From Brachionus manjavacas (Eukaryota > Rotifera > Eurotatoria > Ploima > Brachionidae), in the NCBI GenBank assembly GCA_019054805.1, contig JAHQIY010000017.1:186001-250000 (forward strand): DNA of 64,000 nucleotides, given 5' to 3'. The translations under genes were made by a program, and so were the position numbers. The notes under the pieces were generated by a model. The model saw nothing but the letters and a program-made list of their open reading frames with translations, ran no database searches and had not been told where the DNA came from. Below are positions 9,942-21,427 of the stretch, piece after piece (the stretch's first letter is position 1; each line of letters opens with the position of its first letter).

Positions 9942-10600
9942 CGAATAGACACTGTAATGAAATGGCTATAATTGTCAATTAATCAATTAATTATACCAAC
10001 CAGTCAGAATTAACAAACAGTTTTCAATTCTAGGGGATGTTTTTACGAAATTAATTAATTAATTAACTGGTTGTAGAGATTAAAAATATTTTGCAGGTAG
10101 AATATTTTCTAGTGCCGTAATTGTTATCACTGCATGAGATCTGATCTTTATTGGATCATAGAAATAGTTGCACAATTAAGATACCGACTGAGATTAAGGA
10201 CTCCTATGTTTTGTTGGTGAGTGAATGGAATTCGGACTTGCGGCAGGCAACCCGAGCAAATGTCCAAGCTTGGTAGGACAGACAAATGTTTTCGATTAGC
10301 AGCTGATTGATTAATAAAACACAATCAATCAGAGTATTTGATAAATTAAGAGATTTTGTTTTCCTAATTAAATAGTTTTCACAGATTTATCTTATTTTGT
10401 CTAGTTGGCATTAATTTTACCAACTACTCAATTGTGTTATTGGACAGCTTGATTTCCGAGCTTGACAATCTGCTAAAGAACAAATTTTGCTCACTTTTTC
10501 AGCATAAGATTTAGTTTATAGGATTTTGTAGGTCCAAGTGTCACAGACAAATGGCTCATTTGTAATAATCCTATTACAATAGGACTGCCATAAGGCTTTG
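9942..10600. promoter_or_regulatory. Candidate upstream regulatory region of the homeobox gene
   Basis: Clustered TAAT cores occur at 9977-9993 and 10,050-10,065. They are flanked by inverted ACCAACCAG / AACTGGTTG blocks. A higher-complexity GC-richer stretch follows at 10,200-10,290. TAAT is the homeodomain core site, so auto- or cross-regulation is possible. This is inference from composition and position only. Confidence 0.3.
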
Positions 10601-12786
10601 ATTTTTCTTCTGTCATAAATAATTTAATTATAACATTTTGAATTGAGCCGACAAGTTAAATTTTTTATGTAATTATTGTCAATATAGCGACAATAAGGTG
10701 AAAAAGAAAAAAATAAATTACTAAGTTATATCATTTACTAAATTATATTATACAGATATACAAATAAAAAAATTCAAATATTCATTTTTTTTAGCTATTT
10801 ACTTTATTTTGATTTTTTTTATTAATAAATAAATAATTTTTAAACAGTGATAAAATTCATTACTTTTATCAGCTAATTTTTTTCAATTTCGTTAAATTTT
10901 ATTTTTTTCTATACCTGAAAGGGCTTCCATAATTTTTTGTTTGTGAATATATAGAAAGTGTTAGCAGTATACGGAGAAAAGGTTCTAAGAAAACTCCTCT
11001 CTGTATACTTTCACCTTTCATCTATGTCTGATCTTTATCTTAATGATAATTTCCACATTCATTATGAGTCAAAACTATTATCTTTTTCTCATATCTTCTA
11101 AATGATTTTATATCAGGAAACAAAAAATAAAAATTATGTTAAATTTTTCAAAAATTAGAAGCTGAAATTTATCTTTTCTTTCATTTACTTTTAATGATCA
11201 AAACTCAAGAGGCGAAAGCCAAAAAGTTGGACTAAAAAACAGCTTGGCACAACTGAACAAAAAGATTAAACTTGGTTTTTTGAATCAGTGTGAATAAAAA
11301 ATAAGTTTTATAATATTTTATTAAAGGACACTGAAGGTTAATAATCAGTTTTAACCTAATAATGAATTATGAAGACAAATGTTCTCATTAAGCATATTTG
11401 AGTCCCCTATTTTTTTTATATTTATCTATCTGATGAAAAAAATAAAAGTAAAATAAGTTAAAATATTAATGGCTTTATTATTTGTGTTTGAATAACAAAA
11501 TGTATCCACTGTTGGAATAACACTGAAAAAGTGCGATGTTTCAAATGTTTTTTTCAGTTTCAGATAAAAAAAAATAATTCTGTTTATGCATTTGACAAGC
11601 ATTTTCATATTTGAAATATAAACTTTTTATTTAAGTAGAATAAGTTTAATTTTTATTTGAAAAATTGAAAAAAAATATTAAAAATTCTTTTCAAACTTTA
11701 ATTAAGAAATATGAATTTAACCATTGAGCTGAATGATCGATAATTAAATCATTGATGAATTTAAAAAATTTGGTTTTGTTAACCCCTTTTATTTAAAATT
11801 AAATCAAAAAGGATTCTTTTTAAAATAAATTTTGCTTTTCATCTGGTTTAAAATTATTTATAAAAATCTTCGATGATATAATTGTTATTAGAGAGTTTTA
11901 ATTGAGCTAAAGTTAGTAGAATTTTGTTTATGTATAAGATAATATTTCAATCAGGTACCCAAAAGATTAAATCGGTAATTTAAAAAAATTTAAGAAAAAT
12001 CGGGTCTTCAAAATCATCAAATATTTTCCACAAAAGACACATCAACCCAAAACGAGCCACCACACTGAATTGATCGATTAAAAGGAAAACAAGTTGTTTT
12101 CAAAATGTATTACCATTTAGCAAAACCATAAATTTATAGGATCCATCATTATTTGATTAAAAGCACCAACAGAAGTAATTTAAATTCAAAATTTATTTTG
12201 TTAAATTTTTCAAAATATTTAAAAAATTAAACTGTGATTGATAGGAACGACAAGTCTCCATTCCAACCGGTTGAGACCATACCTTAATATTTAATTAATT
12301 TTAAAGCAAAGTCTTGCTTTTTTTAAATGAGTTTTCTATTATTGGAATGAAAGGAAAGTCTAAACTCCGTTCCAAACCACGTGTTCATTTGGTTCATTCC
12401 AAATTATATTTTAAACAAATAAATAAATAAAAATAATAAAATATTTTTTTTTATTTCTAAACACAGAAGGCGCCAATTCAAATCTTTGTTTATTTCTTTG
12501 TTTAATTGAATCGAACAATAGCTACTTCAGATTAAAATTTAAAAAAATGAATTTTTATGCCATAACTAATTAGTTTATTTTATAATTAAATAGTCAAATA
12601 AGATTATATAAGCCAAAAAATTTTGGGTGCTTTTTTTCAAGCTTTATTAAATAACCGCTGGGCAACAAAAACATCTAAATGATCTTGCAAATATTTTTTT
12701 TTTATATTTTAAAGTTAAATGTGGTCAATTTAATCTCTGTAAAATGATCCGTCAAATTTGAAAATTTTCTTAATTTATTAGTTATT
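10601..12786. other. Intergenic region with one copy of dispersed repeat X
   Basis: No supported gene is seen. At 11,495-11,640 lies repeat X (AAAAGTGCGATGTTTCAAA, then AAGCATTTTCATATTTGAAA), an inverted relative of 7140-7225. Confidence 0.5.
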
Positions 12787-14690
12787 TTAATATTCACATA
12801 TGTATTTTAGTCTATCATCACAATCTTTGTTACTTCTATAACAGCCATCAGAATCGCTGAAATAAAGACAGTCTCTTTCTGAAGACAGATTACAATTATC
12901 AACTTGAAGATTTGAAACTGGCCTCCATGAATAACCATTTGTTCCCCATCCCCACCAATTTCTATTTCTCCTTCCACTTATCCAATAATCGCCATCATCA
13001 ATTTCGGAAACTTTTTCATCAATAAAATCCAACTCATTGTTGGTCTCAATGACAAGTAATCTAGCGTTTCTATGATAATCCTAGTTAAAAAATAATTACA
13101 TAAGAAAAATCAACTTAATAAAATTACTCTGCATTTTCTATCAGCTCTATTATTTCTTTCTTCATCTGCTGAAAAATGATAACATTTATCATTAAAATAA
13201 AAGTCGTCATCATTACATTTTTTACATCTGTTCCAACTCGCAAAGCCACCAACTTGCTCACAATCACATAAACCACCAATGCACTTGGTTAGTTCGGTTA
13301 AAGTTTTGCATTGATAATTATCAATGCAGGTAGTGCCAAAAGAAAGAGCATTGACACACTTTGATACAAAAGAATCCCAATACTTTTCATTTCCAGACTG
13401 TCGAATGCAATCACACTGTCCAACTGATGAAGTATCAGGACAATTACAGTTGGTGTTTGTGGCACAAATTAGCTCTTCATCGGAATTACATTGTGATGTA
13501 AATCTACAAGTTCCTTGTGAATAAGTTAGTTTACATTCGTCAGAAGTAGGCGACCATGAATATTGGGATTTGCACGCACAGAATCCATTGTCACAAAAAA
13601 GCTGCTTATCTTCTCGACAATGATGGTCTGAAGAACATGGTTCATTGATAGACTCTTGATCAACACAGTTAAGAGTATTCACATCAAAATAATATAATGC
13701 TGCACATGAACATCCGACAGTTGATGAACAAAACATTGGAGACAAGCACATGTCATCAAATGTACAACCAACAAACTCTCCGACTCGGTCGACACAATTA
13801 GCACCATTGAAATATTGTATGTCGATACAAAGACCTATTCAAAATTTTTATTAATAAATGATAAACAAAGATTTATTTTTTATTTTTTAAATCATACAAA
13901 ATTGATTGTTTTTACACAAAGTTAATTCTGAATCTAGACACTGAAAATCTGATGTGCACCGCAGACTATATCTCTTCTTGGCAACACACTCTTTCACACT
14001 ATCATCCCAAAAATATCTTTATTTTGTTTAAATAAACGAAAAAAAAATTTAAAAAAAATTTTTAAATTACAAAGTGTTATCAATGCAATCGCAAATTCCT
14101 GATGAACTACAAACCATATTGACGCGAATTCTACATTGGTCACCAGCACATGCTTGTCCATAAGTCAGCCTATCAACGCATTTACTGGATTCAGAATTCC
14201 AATATTTAGTTGAAGCACATGAACAAACTGATCCGAAGCAAATTGTGTCTTGGCTCGGATCACAATTTTCTCGTGCAACACACTTTTCTCCATACTTAGA
14301 CAGATCAACACATTTATTTGTGTAATACTTGGGCGATTCACATTGACATACTTTATTGATACATTTTAGATTATGTTCTTTTGAACAAGATCGACCAACA
14401 CATGACTGTCCATAAATTGCATCTGGTTTAACACTGCCCATGGTTATCAAAGCTCCAGTGAAGAATGCAATCAAAAAAATCATTACCGGAATGGAAAAAT
14501 ACACAATCCATCTTGGAATTTCAACTAAAGCGTTTTCATGTAGCTCAAGATTTCGAGCGGCTTCAGATTTTTGTACTTTGTACTCAAATTGATAAAAATC
14601 ATTGCCTGAGTATCCATTTAGAATATATGAGCCTTTATCTACTAGTTTTTCAGCAACAAATGCTTCAGCACCTTTTTTTCCAAATTTCAT
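12787..14690 (-). CDS. Type II membrane protein with EB-like cysteine repeats and C-type lectin domain
   Basis: Four exons can be joined in phase: 14,071-14,690, 13,898-14,016, 13,128-13,834 and 12,787-13,080. All introns are GT-AG and 47-63 bp. The product is 579 residues. There is no signal peptide. About 72 cytoplasmic residues are followed by a membrane anchor near residues 73-96 (WIVYFSIPVMIFLIAFF). Next comes a long run of six-to-eight-cysteine repeats with the pattern C..D..C...L.C....C.C, resembling EB modules. The C-terminal approximately 120 residues form a C-type lectin fold beginning CYHFS and containing W-x-W-G, WRPVSNLQ, DNC and a final YICEY. The EPN/QPD sugar-specificity motif and clear WND are not intact, so sugar binding is uncertain. 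It is probably a cell-surface recognition receptor. Confidence 0.85.
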
Positions 14691-15324
14691 TTTTAAAAAT
14701 TTTTAATTTTTTTTCCAAATTTTTTTATTTTTGATTATCCTGTATTAAAATAAATAAAATTTCAATTAATTTTTTTAAATTAAAAAACTTTTTTTTCAAT
14801 ATTCTGTCGAACAGGATTTACATTTAATTTAATTCTTACACTTAATCAAAGAGCTCTTTGAAAATAATGTAAATATTAATTACTTAAAATTAATTTAGTT
14901 AAGCAACTTGAAGCCTTTTTATTTTAATTACTTTTTAGATTTGTTAGAATTAATTTTCATATGTCTAAATTCTAAATAAAAAAATATATTTTGTCGTTAT
15001 ATTTGTAAAAATATGTAATAATCAGTCTATTATAATTTTTAATTTCTACAAAAATTTAATATTAAAATGGTGTTTTTTTTCGTCTTTTAATAAAATTTAA
15101 TAAAAGACCTTGAAAAAGTAATGAAAAAGTGTGATGTTTCAAATTTATTTCAAAATAAAAAAATTGAAGTTAATTTTTCAATCTAATTAGATTAAAATTA
15201 AATCAATTGCCTCAAAAATTATATTAAAAAAAGTTTCAAAAAAATTTTCATAATTTAGTTTGAAAGATTGCACTAAAATTGTATTTTTGAATTTTAGATC
15301 AACATCATTATTTTTAAAAAAAAA
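14691..15324. other. Upstream region of the lectin gene; repeat X and duplicated tRNA flank
   Basis: No gene is seen. A fragment of repeat X (AAAAAGTGTGATGTTTCAAA) lies at about 15,120-15,145. The last 80 bp are the inverted copy of the tRNA-Gly 3' flank seen at 5338-5425. Confidence 0.5.
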
Positions 15325-15395
15325 TGCACTGGCCGGGAATCGAACCCGGGCCGCCCGCGTGGCAGGCGAGCATTCTACCACTGAACCACCAGTGC
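15325..15395 (-). tRNA. tRNA-Gly (GCC), second copy
   Basis: This is the reverse complement of the tRNA-Gly at 5267-5337 with the same cloverleaf: acceptor stem GCACTGG/CCAGTGC, anticodon GCC, discriminator A. Together with its shared 3' flank it forms an inverted duplicate of that locus. Confidence 0.96.
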
Positions 15396-15855
15396 TTATT
15401 AACTAATTTTACAAAAAAATTGTTTAAATTTTCCTATAAAATTTTTACCTTTAATTTTAACTTAATTATTTTTATTAATTTTTAATTTGAGAAATTTTCA
15501 TGAAAATGTGAGCTTTTCTATTTTTACAATTATTTTTTTTTTAATAAACAATTTCTTATGTAATTTGCAATTGAAAAGCAGGACTCAACAATTAAGAACA
15601 ATTATTAATAGGTGTATTTTAATCGAATGACTATTTTAAAAACGTAAAAACATGACTCAGATACAGTCGTAATGGAAAATATTTTAAATACACCAGAATT
15701 ACTTGATACTTTGAAAAAATTGTACGAAAAAGTACTCAATTTCTGTAGTTTCCCTGAAAAATGTAATGGATTAATTTTATTAATTAAAATTATTATTTTG
15801 ATCAATGATTTTATGTTTATTTGTATTTACAAAAAAAAATCTAGAATTAATTTTA

Positions 15856-15912
15856 GCAGTGGGACTTCAGTGTCAGAATTGTTGCCTACAGGTTTGATTC
15901 CTTGACAATGCT
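15856..15912 (+). pseudogene. Decayed tRNA-Gly pseudogene
   Basis: This stretch resembles tRNA-Gly: GCAGTGGGACTTCAGTGTCAGAAT corresponds to the acceptor and D-arm, then GGTTTGATTCC to the T-loop, and a final AATGC to the acceptor 3' side. About 14 nt including the anticodon arm are missing and stems are mismatched. It lies 460 bp from the intact minus-strand tRNA-Gly. Confidence 0.6.
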
Positions 15913-15969
15913 TTTTTTATTTACGGATCTTTAAAAAATTTTATTTAATTACAATTTTTTTTAGTGTTT

Positions 15970-17497
15970 TCAATTAACAAGATCAAATTTTTTTTTGCAA
16001 ATTGAATGTCCAAACTCTTCATAATTTTTTTTAGAAACGATCAACTCGTTAAATTCAGTTTCATTTTCAGCCAACTTTTTTCCACCTTGCCAAGCACAAC
16101 CCAAACAATCAGTTTCAGTGCTTACATTTAACTTGTATTTACTCGAAATCAAGCATCGCACATCATTAAAAACTCTTTGATTGAATCCTGAAAATTTTGC
16201 ATTACCTCCCATAAGAACAATATTTTCGTAAAAATCAGATCTTAGTTCTTAGCAAAATATTTAAAAAAAAAAATAATTTTTTTGAATTTACCTTCTGATA
16301 AAGATTCAACCGAATCAACAATAGCCTCCGAAATTCCCATTTCATTAAGACCTATATCTGATGGATGAAACAACAATTCAGGAATGCTAAACCTTTCATT
16401 ATTTAGTCTTATAATCTAAAAAATAAATTAAAATAAACAAAAAAATAAATTTTAATTAATTTAAAAACTTGTTCGGAATCTAGAGGTATTCCGGTTGATT
16501 CTTGTTGTGACTTCGCAAAGCCTTTACACAAACTAGCATAATCAGGCAATACATAGTCTCTTATTATTCTATTTTCTTTGCCTTTAAGCCTTAAGATAAA
16601 GTTCAGCCTAAATTTGAAAAATTTTAGACCACAAAAATACTTGGCTATTTTCATGTCAAGCTCAAAATCTGTGGAAACATAGCACAATTCTTCTTTAACT
16701 TGATTTATCACATAAGTCTCATCCATTACCATTAATTGCCGATAAGAAATTATTTCTTTTAAATAGTTGGTCAAGTGTTTTCCGCCCATATTAATTCTTA
16801 AATAAAAGATAACAATTTGAATTTTTTTTGCTAAGTCTATACCTTCTAATCCCCTCAAGCATTATATTACCACGATAGAACGGAGCAATATGCGTGAATG
16901 AATATCCTGAGTCCACTACTAGACAAAAATCTTTTGAATTATTTTTTAAATATTTATAAGCAGTTAAATTCGGGGCTAAAAAAAAAGAATTAATTTTTTT
17001 TTTAATTTTAAATTTTGAAATAATAAACCATTAATTCTTATCAGCCCATCTAGACCTAGTTCTTCGAATACAAGCTCTTCAAGGCATTCTTGTGTATGAG
17101 AAAAATTTAGAATTGGTTCCGTAACTATAAGCTGTGTTTGTGAAAGATCAATTGCAGATTTTTTAAATATTTGATTCCAGACTTGTCTCTCCAGATCCCA
17201 ATTTACCAACATACCCTACTTTATCAGCTATTTTATCAGCCAAAACTCACTTTTAATTAGACATTACCTTGTGAAACGGCAATTGATAAAACAAACCAGA
17301 AAAGTCTTTGCATTCATCCAACTCACTGCCAACGTATGTTTCTCTGGCATTTTTCGATTTTGTCAAATAATTAGGCGTCAGCCTAAATTATTTATTTAGA
17401 GATTTACTTTTTAATTTTCAGCTTACTTAGGTGATTCATCAGTCGAGCAGCCCCATTTGGCTAAATAAGCCCCGTTATCAATAATAAACTTTGTCAT
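15970..17497 (-). CDS. ACTR6: Actin-related protein 6 (ARP6), SWR1/SRCAP chromatin-remodelling subunit
   Basis: Eight exons join in phase: 17,427-17,497, 17,268-17,382, 17,029-17,215, 16,843-16,975, 16,641-16,796, 16,469-16,589, 16,292-16,415 and 15,970-16,247. Introns are 44-53 bp. The product is 394 residues, close to the roughly 396 usual for ARP6. Actin-fold landmarks include the N-terminal DNGAYLAKWG phosphate loop, VNWDLERQVW, VVDSGYSFTH, INMGGKHLTN, KEIISYRQL..MDETYVINQVKE, DYVLPD, LFHPSDIG, MGGNAKFSGF and the C-terminal AWQGGKKLAEN...EEFGHSICKKKFD. In other animals ARP6 is part of the nuclear complex that deposits histone H2A.Z. One 51-bp intron (16,590-16,640) is a multiple of three without a stop, so it could be retained. 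PIGH ends only 105 bp upstream on the same strand. Confidence 0.93.
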
Positions 17498-17602
17498 TAT
17501 AAGACTTCAAAATTTAATAAATAAATTTGTTTATTACTAAAAATATAAGGGGACATGAAACCCTTCGAAAAATAGAATAAAAAAAAATCAGATTAATAAA
17601 AT

Positions 17603-18219
17603 TTATTTAAAAAAACGATTTTTTTCGGTGTATATTTGTCTAAGAACATCTAGTTTAGGTTTTGTGCCTATAAATAGTGGTATTAAGCTAGATTTTTTTT
17701 GATCATTTTGGCATATTAAACAAAGATAAAAAATGACTCTGAGTGTGCTTACTGATTCGGTGATAATCAAATCTTTTATTTGGCTATGAGCGTAGAATTT
17801 TATGTCTTTGCGGCCGGTGCCATAAATGGTCAACTCTTGGACACCAATTGATGGTATAAAAAACAGCTCTTCTTCAATAAAAATAATTTTTTTTAAAGCT
17901 TTAATACAAAATAGTTTATTTTACCTTTAATCACTGATGAGTTAAGTTTGACATATGTGTATAGTAAAAATATAATTGTAAAAAATAATGCAATTTTAAA
18001 ATTCTTTAATTAAATTTTAATTTAAGAAAAAAAAAGATAAGTTTATTTTACCAATGTATAAAAAGAAACTATGAATAAAACTATGATAGCTAACGAGTTT
18101 TTAATAATGAAGTTAATTTGTTTAAAATTAGGCTTTTTAATTTGAAATTTTGTACAAACGCCGTCGATTGTTTTTGTAAAAATTATCTTTTCATGATTGT
18201 AACTCTCGGTTTCCGACAT
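17603..18219 (-). CDS. PIGH: PIG-H, subunit of the GPI-GlcNAc transferase
   Basis: Three exons join in phase: 18,052-18,219, 17,925-18,003 and 17,603-17,871. Introns are 48 and 53 bp. The product is 171 residues, slightly shorter than the vertebrate protein. The N-terminal half has a membrane hairpin: INFIIKNSLAIIVLFIVSFY and then IALFFTIIFLLYTYV. The C-terminal PIG-H domain has PSIGVQELT, IKDLIITESVSTLRVIFYLC and the signature TKPKLDVLRQIY. The family acts at the cytoplasmic face of the ER in the complex that adds GlcNAc to phosphatidylinositol, the first step of GPI-anchor synthesis. The catalytic subunit is PIG-A, not encoded here. Confidence 0.9.
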
Positions 18220-20271
18220 TATTATTTTTCATTCAATTCAAGATTTCTTTTTTTTTTCATTAGAATAAATAATTAAAAAGAAAAAAAACTTAACATTTCT
18301 TTTAAAATTTGAACAACAATTAATCAACACAAGTGTTTCATGAAAATGTCTTTTTCATTCTGTGAGTCGATGGTAAAAAAAGAAAAGAATATAGAAATTA
18401 AAAAGATGAAAAAGCTGCATCATTAAAGAAAAAAAAATTAGTCTTAATGTTAAAAAAACTATTCCCTAAGATATTAAAATGAATAAAAAAGTAAAAAAAT
18501 TAAAATCAATTTTCACTTATTTCAAGATAAAATTTAAAAGTTAATTTTGAAAAGTTTAATTAAAAAATTATCTAATTATAAAAATAATATACAAAAACGA
18601 AAATTTTTTTTTTCTAAAAAATTTTAAATTTAGCTGTATTTTTATTCTTGAATTTCTAATTTTAGGTGTTTTTCTTTGTCTCTATCATAATGGTTTATGC
18701 ATCAATTTATGTTATTTTTTCAAATATCTTAAATTTCTGATGCCGATTTGATCAAAAGTTGAATATGCTATTTATCGATTATTCATTTAATTGTATTTTA
18801 TAAATGAATCAATTTTAAAAATTCAAAGTATTTTTTCTGAGAAATAATTGTTTTTTTAAAGAATCAGCATATCGCATCGCAATAATGGTTTAGTTATTTT
18901 GATAACTAATTAATAAGCATATTATTTTAGATCAAGTTCCGATTTCCTCTTTAGAGTAAGTTAATCTAATTTCATTAATGATAAGATTTATTTTGATTTA
19001 CTTTCTACCTTACTCATCAATTTTTATTGAATTCATACAAGTTGATATCAAATTTTTTGCAGATAATTAATTAGGTTTTTTGGCACTTTTCCATTGTTTT
19101 TTAAAAAACATATTTTTCAATACTAAAAAAATGTTAATTCCTTACGAAAATTTTAAATTTTGTTGTGTATCTTTAAAAAATTTTAAAAGAAATAATTAAT
19201 TCAAATAATTATAAAATTTGTAATTTTATTTTAATCAAATGAATAAAAATCATCAATAAGGTTGATAAATTTAAATTTAAAAAATTTAAAATTCACTAAT
19301 CTGGATTATTTTCTTTAATTTTTTAAATTAAAAAGGGGAAATTTTATAAGAGAATCAAGGAAATTTCAGTCTAGTTTTTAGATTAAAACCAGCAATTATG
19401 ATAAATTCAAAAAAAAATTATTGCATGGTTTCGTTGCCTTATAGAATGAAGCCAAATTTTGAGTTCGCTTAAAGAGTACTAGCCAAAAAATTACGTTATC
19501 TGTCTTTTCTTTTTAACAAAATTATGCAATTTTTAAATATTAAGATTATTTATGCATAGTATTTAAAAATTTTAAAAGGTTTTTTATAAAAAAAATTATT
19601 TTTCGATAAATTGATCAATTCCGATGAGGTTTTTTATCAAAAAAATTTAAATGTAGCTTCTTTAATTAACTTTTGTTTGTATATTCAGGAAAAAATAAAA
19701 TAAAATTCCTCTATACCATTTAAAATAATTTTCTCTAGTGATTTCTAATTTGAGCAAAAAAATAATCAAAATAATTTTAATTTTATCTGTTCACCATTAT
19801 CTTCAATAATTTTATCTTCTTTTAGCTGTTTTGTTCTACAAAAAATCTTGTGAAGATAATTTTTTAGAAATGTCAAATAAGTATCTTTTCGCCCCACTCT
19901 TCTTTGGTTCTTTCCTGTCTGATTACGATAGATAAACTATCAAATAAATATCTAAGATAAAAATCATTTTTCTATTAAGTTAAAAATATTTTTTGACAAA
20001 AATTTTCATCTAAATAGTTTTGTTTTATTCACGGTTCACAAAATAGCGAAGCATAAATAATTGGTTTGTAAATGATAAATTAGCTCGTTACCTCTTCTAG
20101 GACAACTAAATGGTTCATATCAAGGTGTATAATCAAAAGTTGCTATACAATCTCTAAATCACTTGACCCTGTAATGACTGAATTAGATTAAAAAAAAATT
20201 CAATTTTGTTCTAATTTAATTTTTATTTATTCAAATAAAAAAAAACTGTAAATTGTATTTTTTAAGCCAAA
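18220..20271. other. 2 kb AT-rich intergenic region
   Basis: It separates the PIGH start from the kinase-like gene. I see no coding frame or named repeat. Confidence 0.5.
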
Positions 20272-21417
20272 ATGCTGCTTATTCTCTGGCTAAATAGTTT
20301 CATATTTTTAGATGCTTACAAATTGGATTCTGGAATATCGAGTCACAGATCGAGTCACAGGTCGAGTCACAGATCGGGCCTGTTCGATCAAATAGCCGAA
20401 ATATTCCAGCTTGGCAGCAAGGATGCCAATTTTCTCGAGTCTCAATTTGACTTGAACAGTCTCGAGCTCATTTACCCCAAGAGCTTGGAGCGACTAAAAC
20501 AAATGAAGCGATGTGTTCTTGGCACCAAGTTTAAGAAAAAAAAGTCCAAAATGGCAGCTATAAAGCTAGAGTTTGACAAGTCAGTCCGAGCCAAGTACGA
20601 TAGGAGCACAAGGCTCATAAACTGCAACTACAAGAGCATAAAAGGCGAACCCACAGAAAAATATATTGCTACACTCACGCAAAACAGATCAAATTTCATC
20701 AAATTTTACTCTTCGATTAGCAGACAATTTGGTGGTGACAGTGATGGTGGTGGTCGCAAGAAAGTCAACATGTATGTGTATGCAAGATTGGCCAAGTCTC
20801 AAAATTTACTTCAATGGTCAGAAAAAAAGCGCTACAGACTCGACCAGACCGAAAAGTTCTACCGCAAACATTTTTACAGCATACACCAGGCGTTGAGTGA
20901 GCTTAAAAAAGAGGGATTTATCTACACGGACTTTAAGCCAGAGAATGTACTAATAGACACGGTGAAAGACCGGGCTTATTTGATCGATTTAGAATCAGTG
21001 GTTAGCTCCAAGTCGAAATTTGTTTGCTTGAGAACTGTGGCGTACACTCCGCCATTGTTTACCAGAGATGGTAAGTACATAGACTCGGACGGTCTTAGCT
21101 CTAGGTCCATAGGGCAATTTTTCGCCGGCAAACACCTCAAATATCCCCACGACAGAATTCTCAGCTGGACATTTTGTTTTTCCATTTACAGTTTGATGTG
21201 TAGTAAAGGAGCGGAGATTTTCAGCCCTGAATTTCAGTCCAAGTACAAACACTGGTCGGCGGACAACTATCCGTTCATGAGCTTTTTCGGCTGTGCCAAT
21301 GGTCAGCCGTCCAAAATGTTCACCGACTTGATAAACGGATGTTTGGTTAAAGTTGCCAAGAAGCCGATCTTTGATCGCTTGATAAAACATCCATGGTTGG
21401 CTAACAAAATAAACTAG
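20272..21417 (+). CDS. Secreted protein-kinase-like protein with DLE in place of DFG
   Basis: A 381-residue intronless ORF. Residues 1-16 look like a signal peptide (LLILWLNSFIFL). They are followed by a short SSHR repeat (residues 23-34) encoded by 12-bp tandem repeats at about 20,337-20,374. The kinase fold is recognisable from a beta-3 lysine in AAIKLEF (K98), a catalytic loop YTDFKPENVLID (D220, K222, N225) and a metal-binding loop LIDLE (D239). HRD has become YTD and DFG has become DLE, while the lysine, catalytic aspartate, asparagine and metal aspartate are kept, so activity is possible. I find no clear glycine-rich loop and no APE motif. Cysteines are few. The codon third positions are more GC-rich than most genes nearby. 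An AATAAA lies 4 nt after the stop. I do not recognise the subfamily. Confidence 0.8.
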   Translation: MLLILWLNSFIFLDAYKLDSGISSHRSSHRSSHRSGLFDQIAEIFQLGSKDANFLESQFDLNSLELIYPKSLERLKQMKRCVLGTKFKKKKSKMAAIKLEFDKSVRAKYDRSTRLINCNYKSIKGEPTEKYIATLTQNRSNFIKFYSSISRQFGGDSDGGGRKKVNMYVYARLAKSQNLLQWSEKKRYRLDQTEKFYRKHFYSIHQALSELKKEGFIYTDFKPENVLIDTVKDRAYLIDLESVVSSKSKFVCLRTVAYTPPLFTRDGKYIDSDGLSSRSIGQFFAGKHLKYPHDRILSWTFCFSIYSLMCSKGAEIFSPEFQSKYKHWSADNYPFMSFFGCANGQPSKMFTDLINGCLVKVAKKPIFDRLIKHPWLANKIN

Positions 21418-21421
21418 AGAT

Positions 21422-21427
21422 AATAAA
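21422..21427 (+). terminator. Polyadenylation signal AATAAA of the kinase-like gene
   Basis: The hexamer sits almost directly after the TAG stop and implies a very short 3' UTR. Confidence 0.45.

Noticed and set aside
13324-13524. Plus-strand 66-codon frame inside the lectin gene
   Set aside because: It lies opposite a cysteine-repeat exon that joins in phase with its neighbours.
20995-21390. Minus-strand 131-codon frame inside the kinase-like gene
   Set aside because: Antisense shadow; the plus-strand frame has kinase motifs and a signal peptide.
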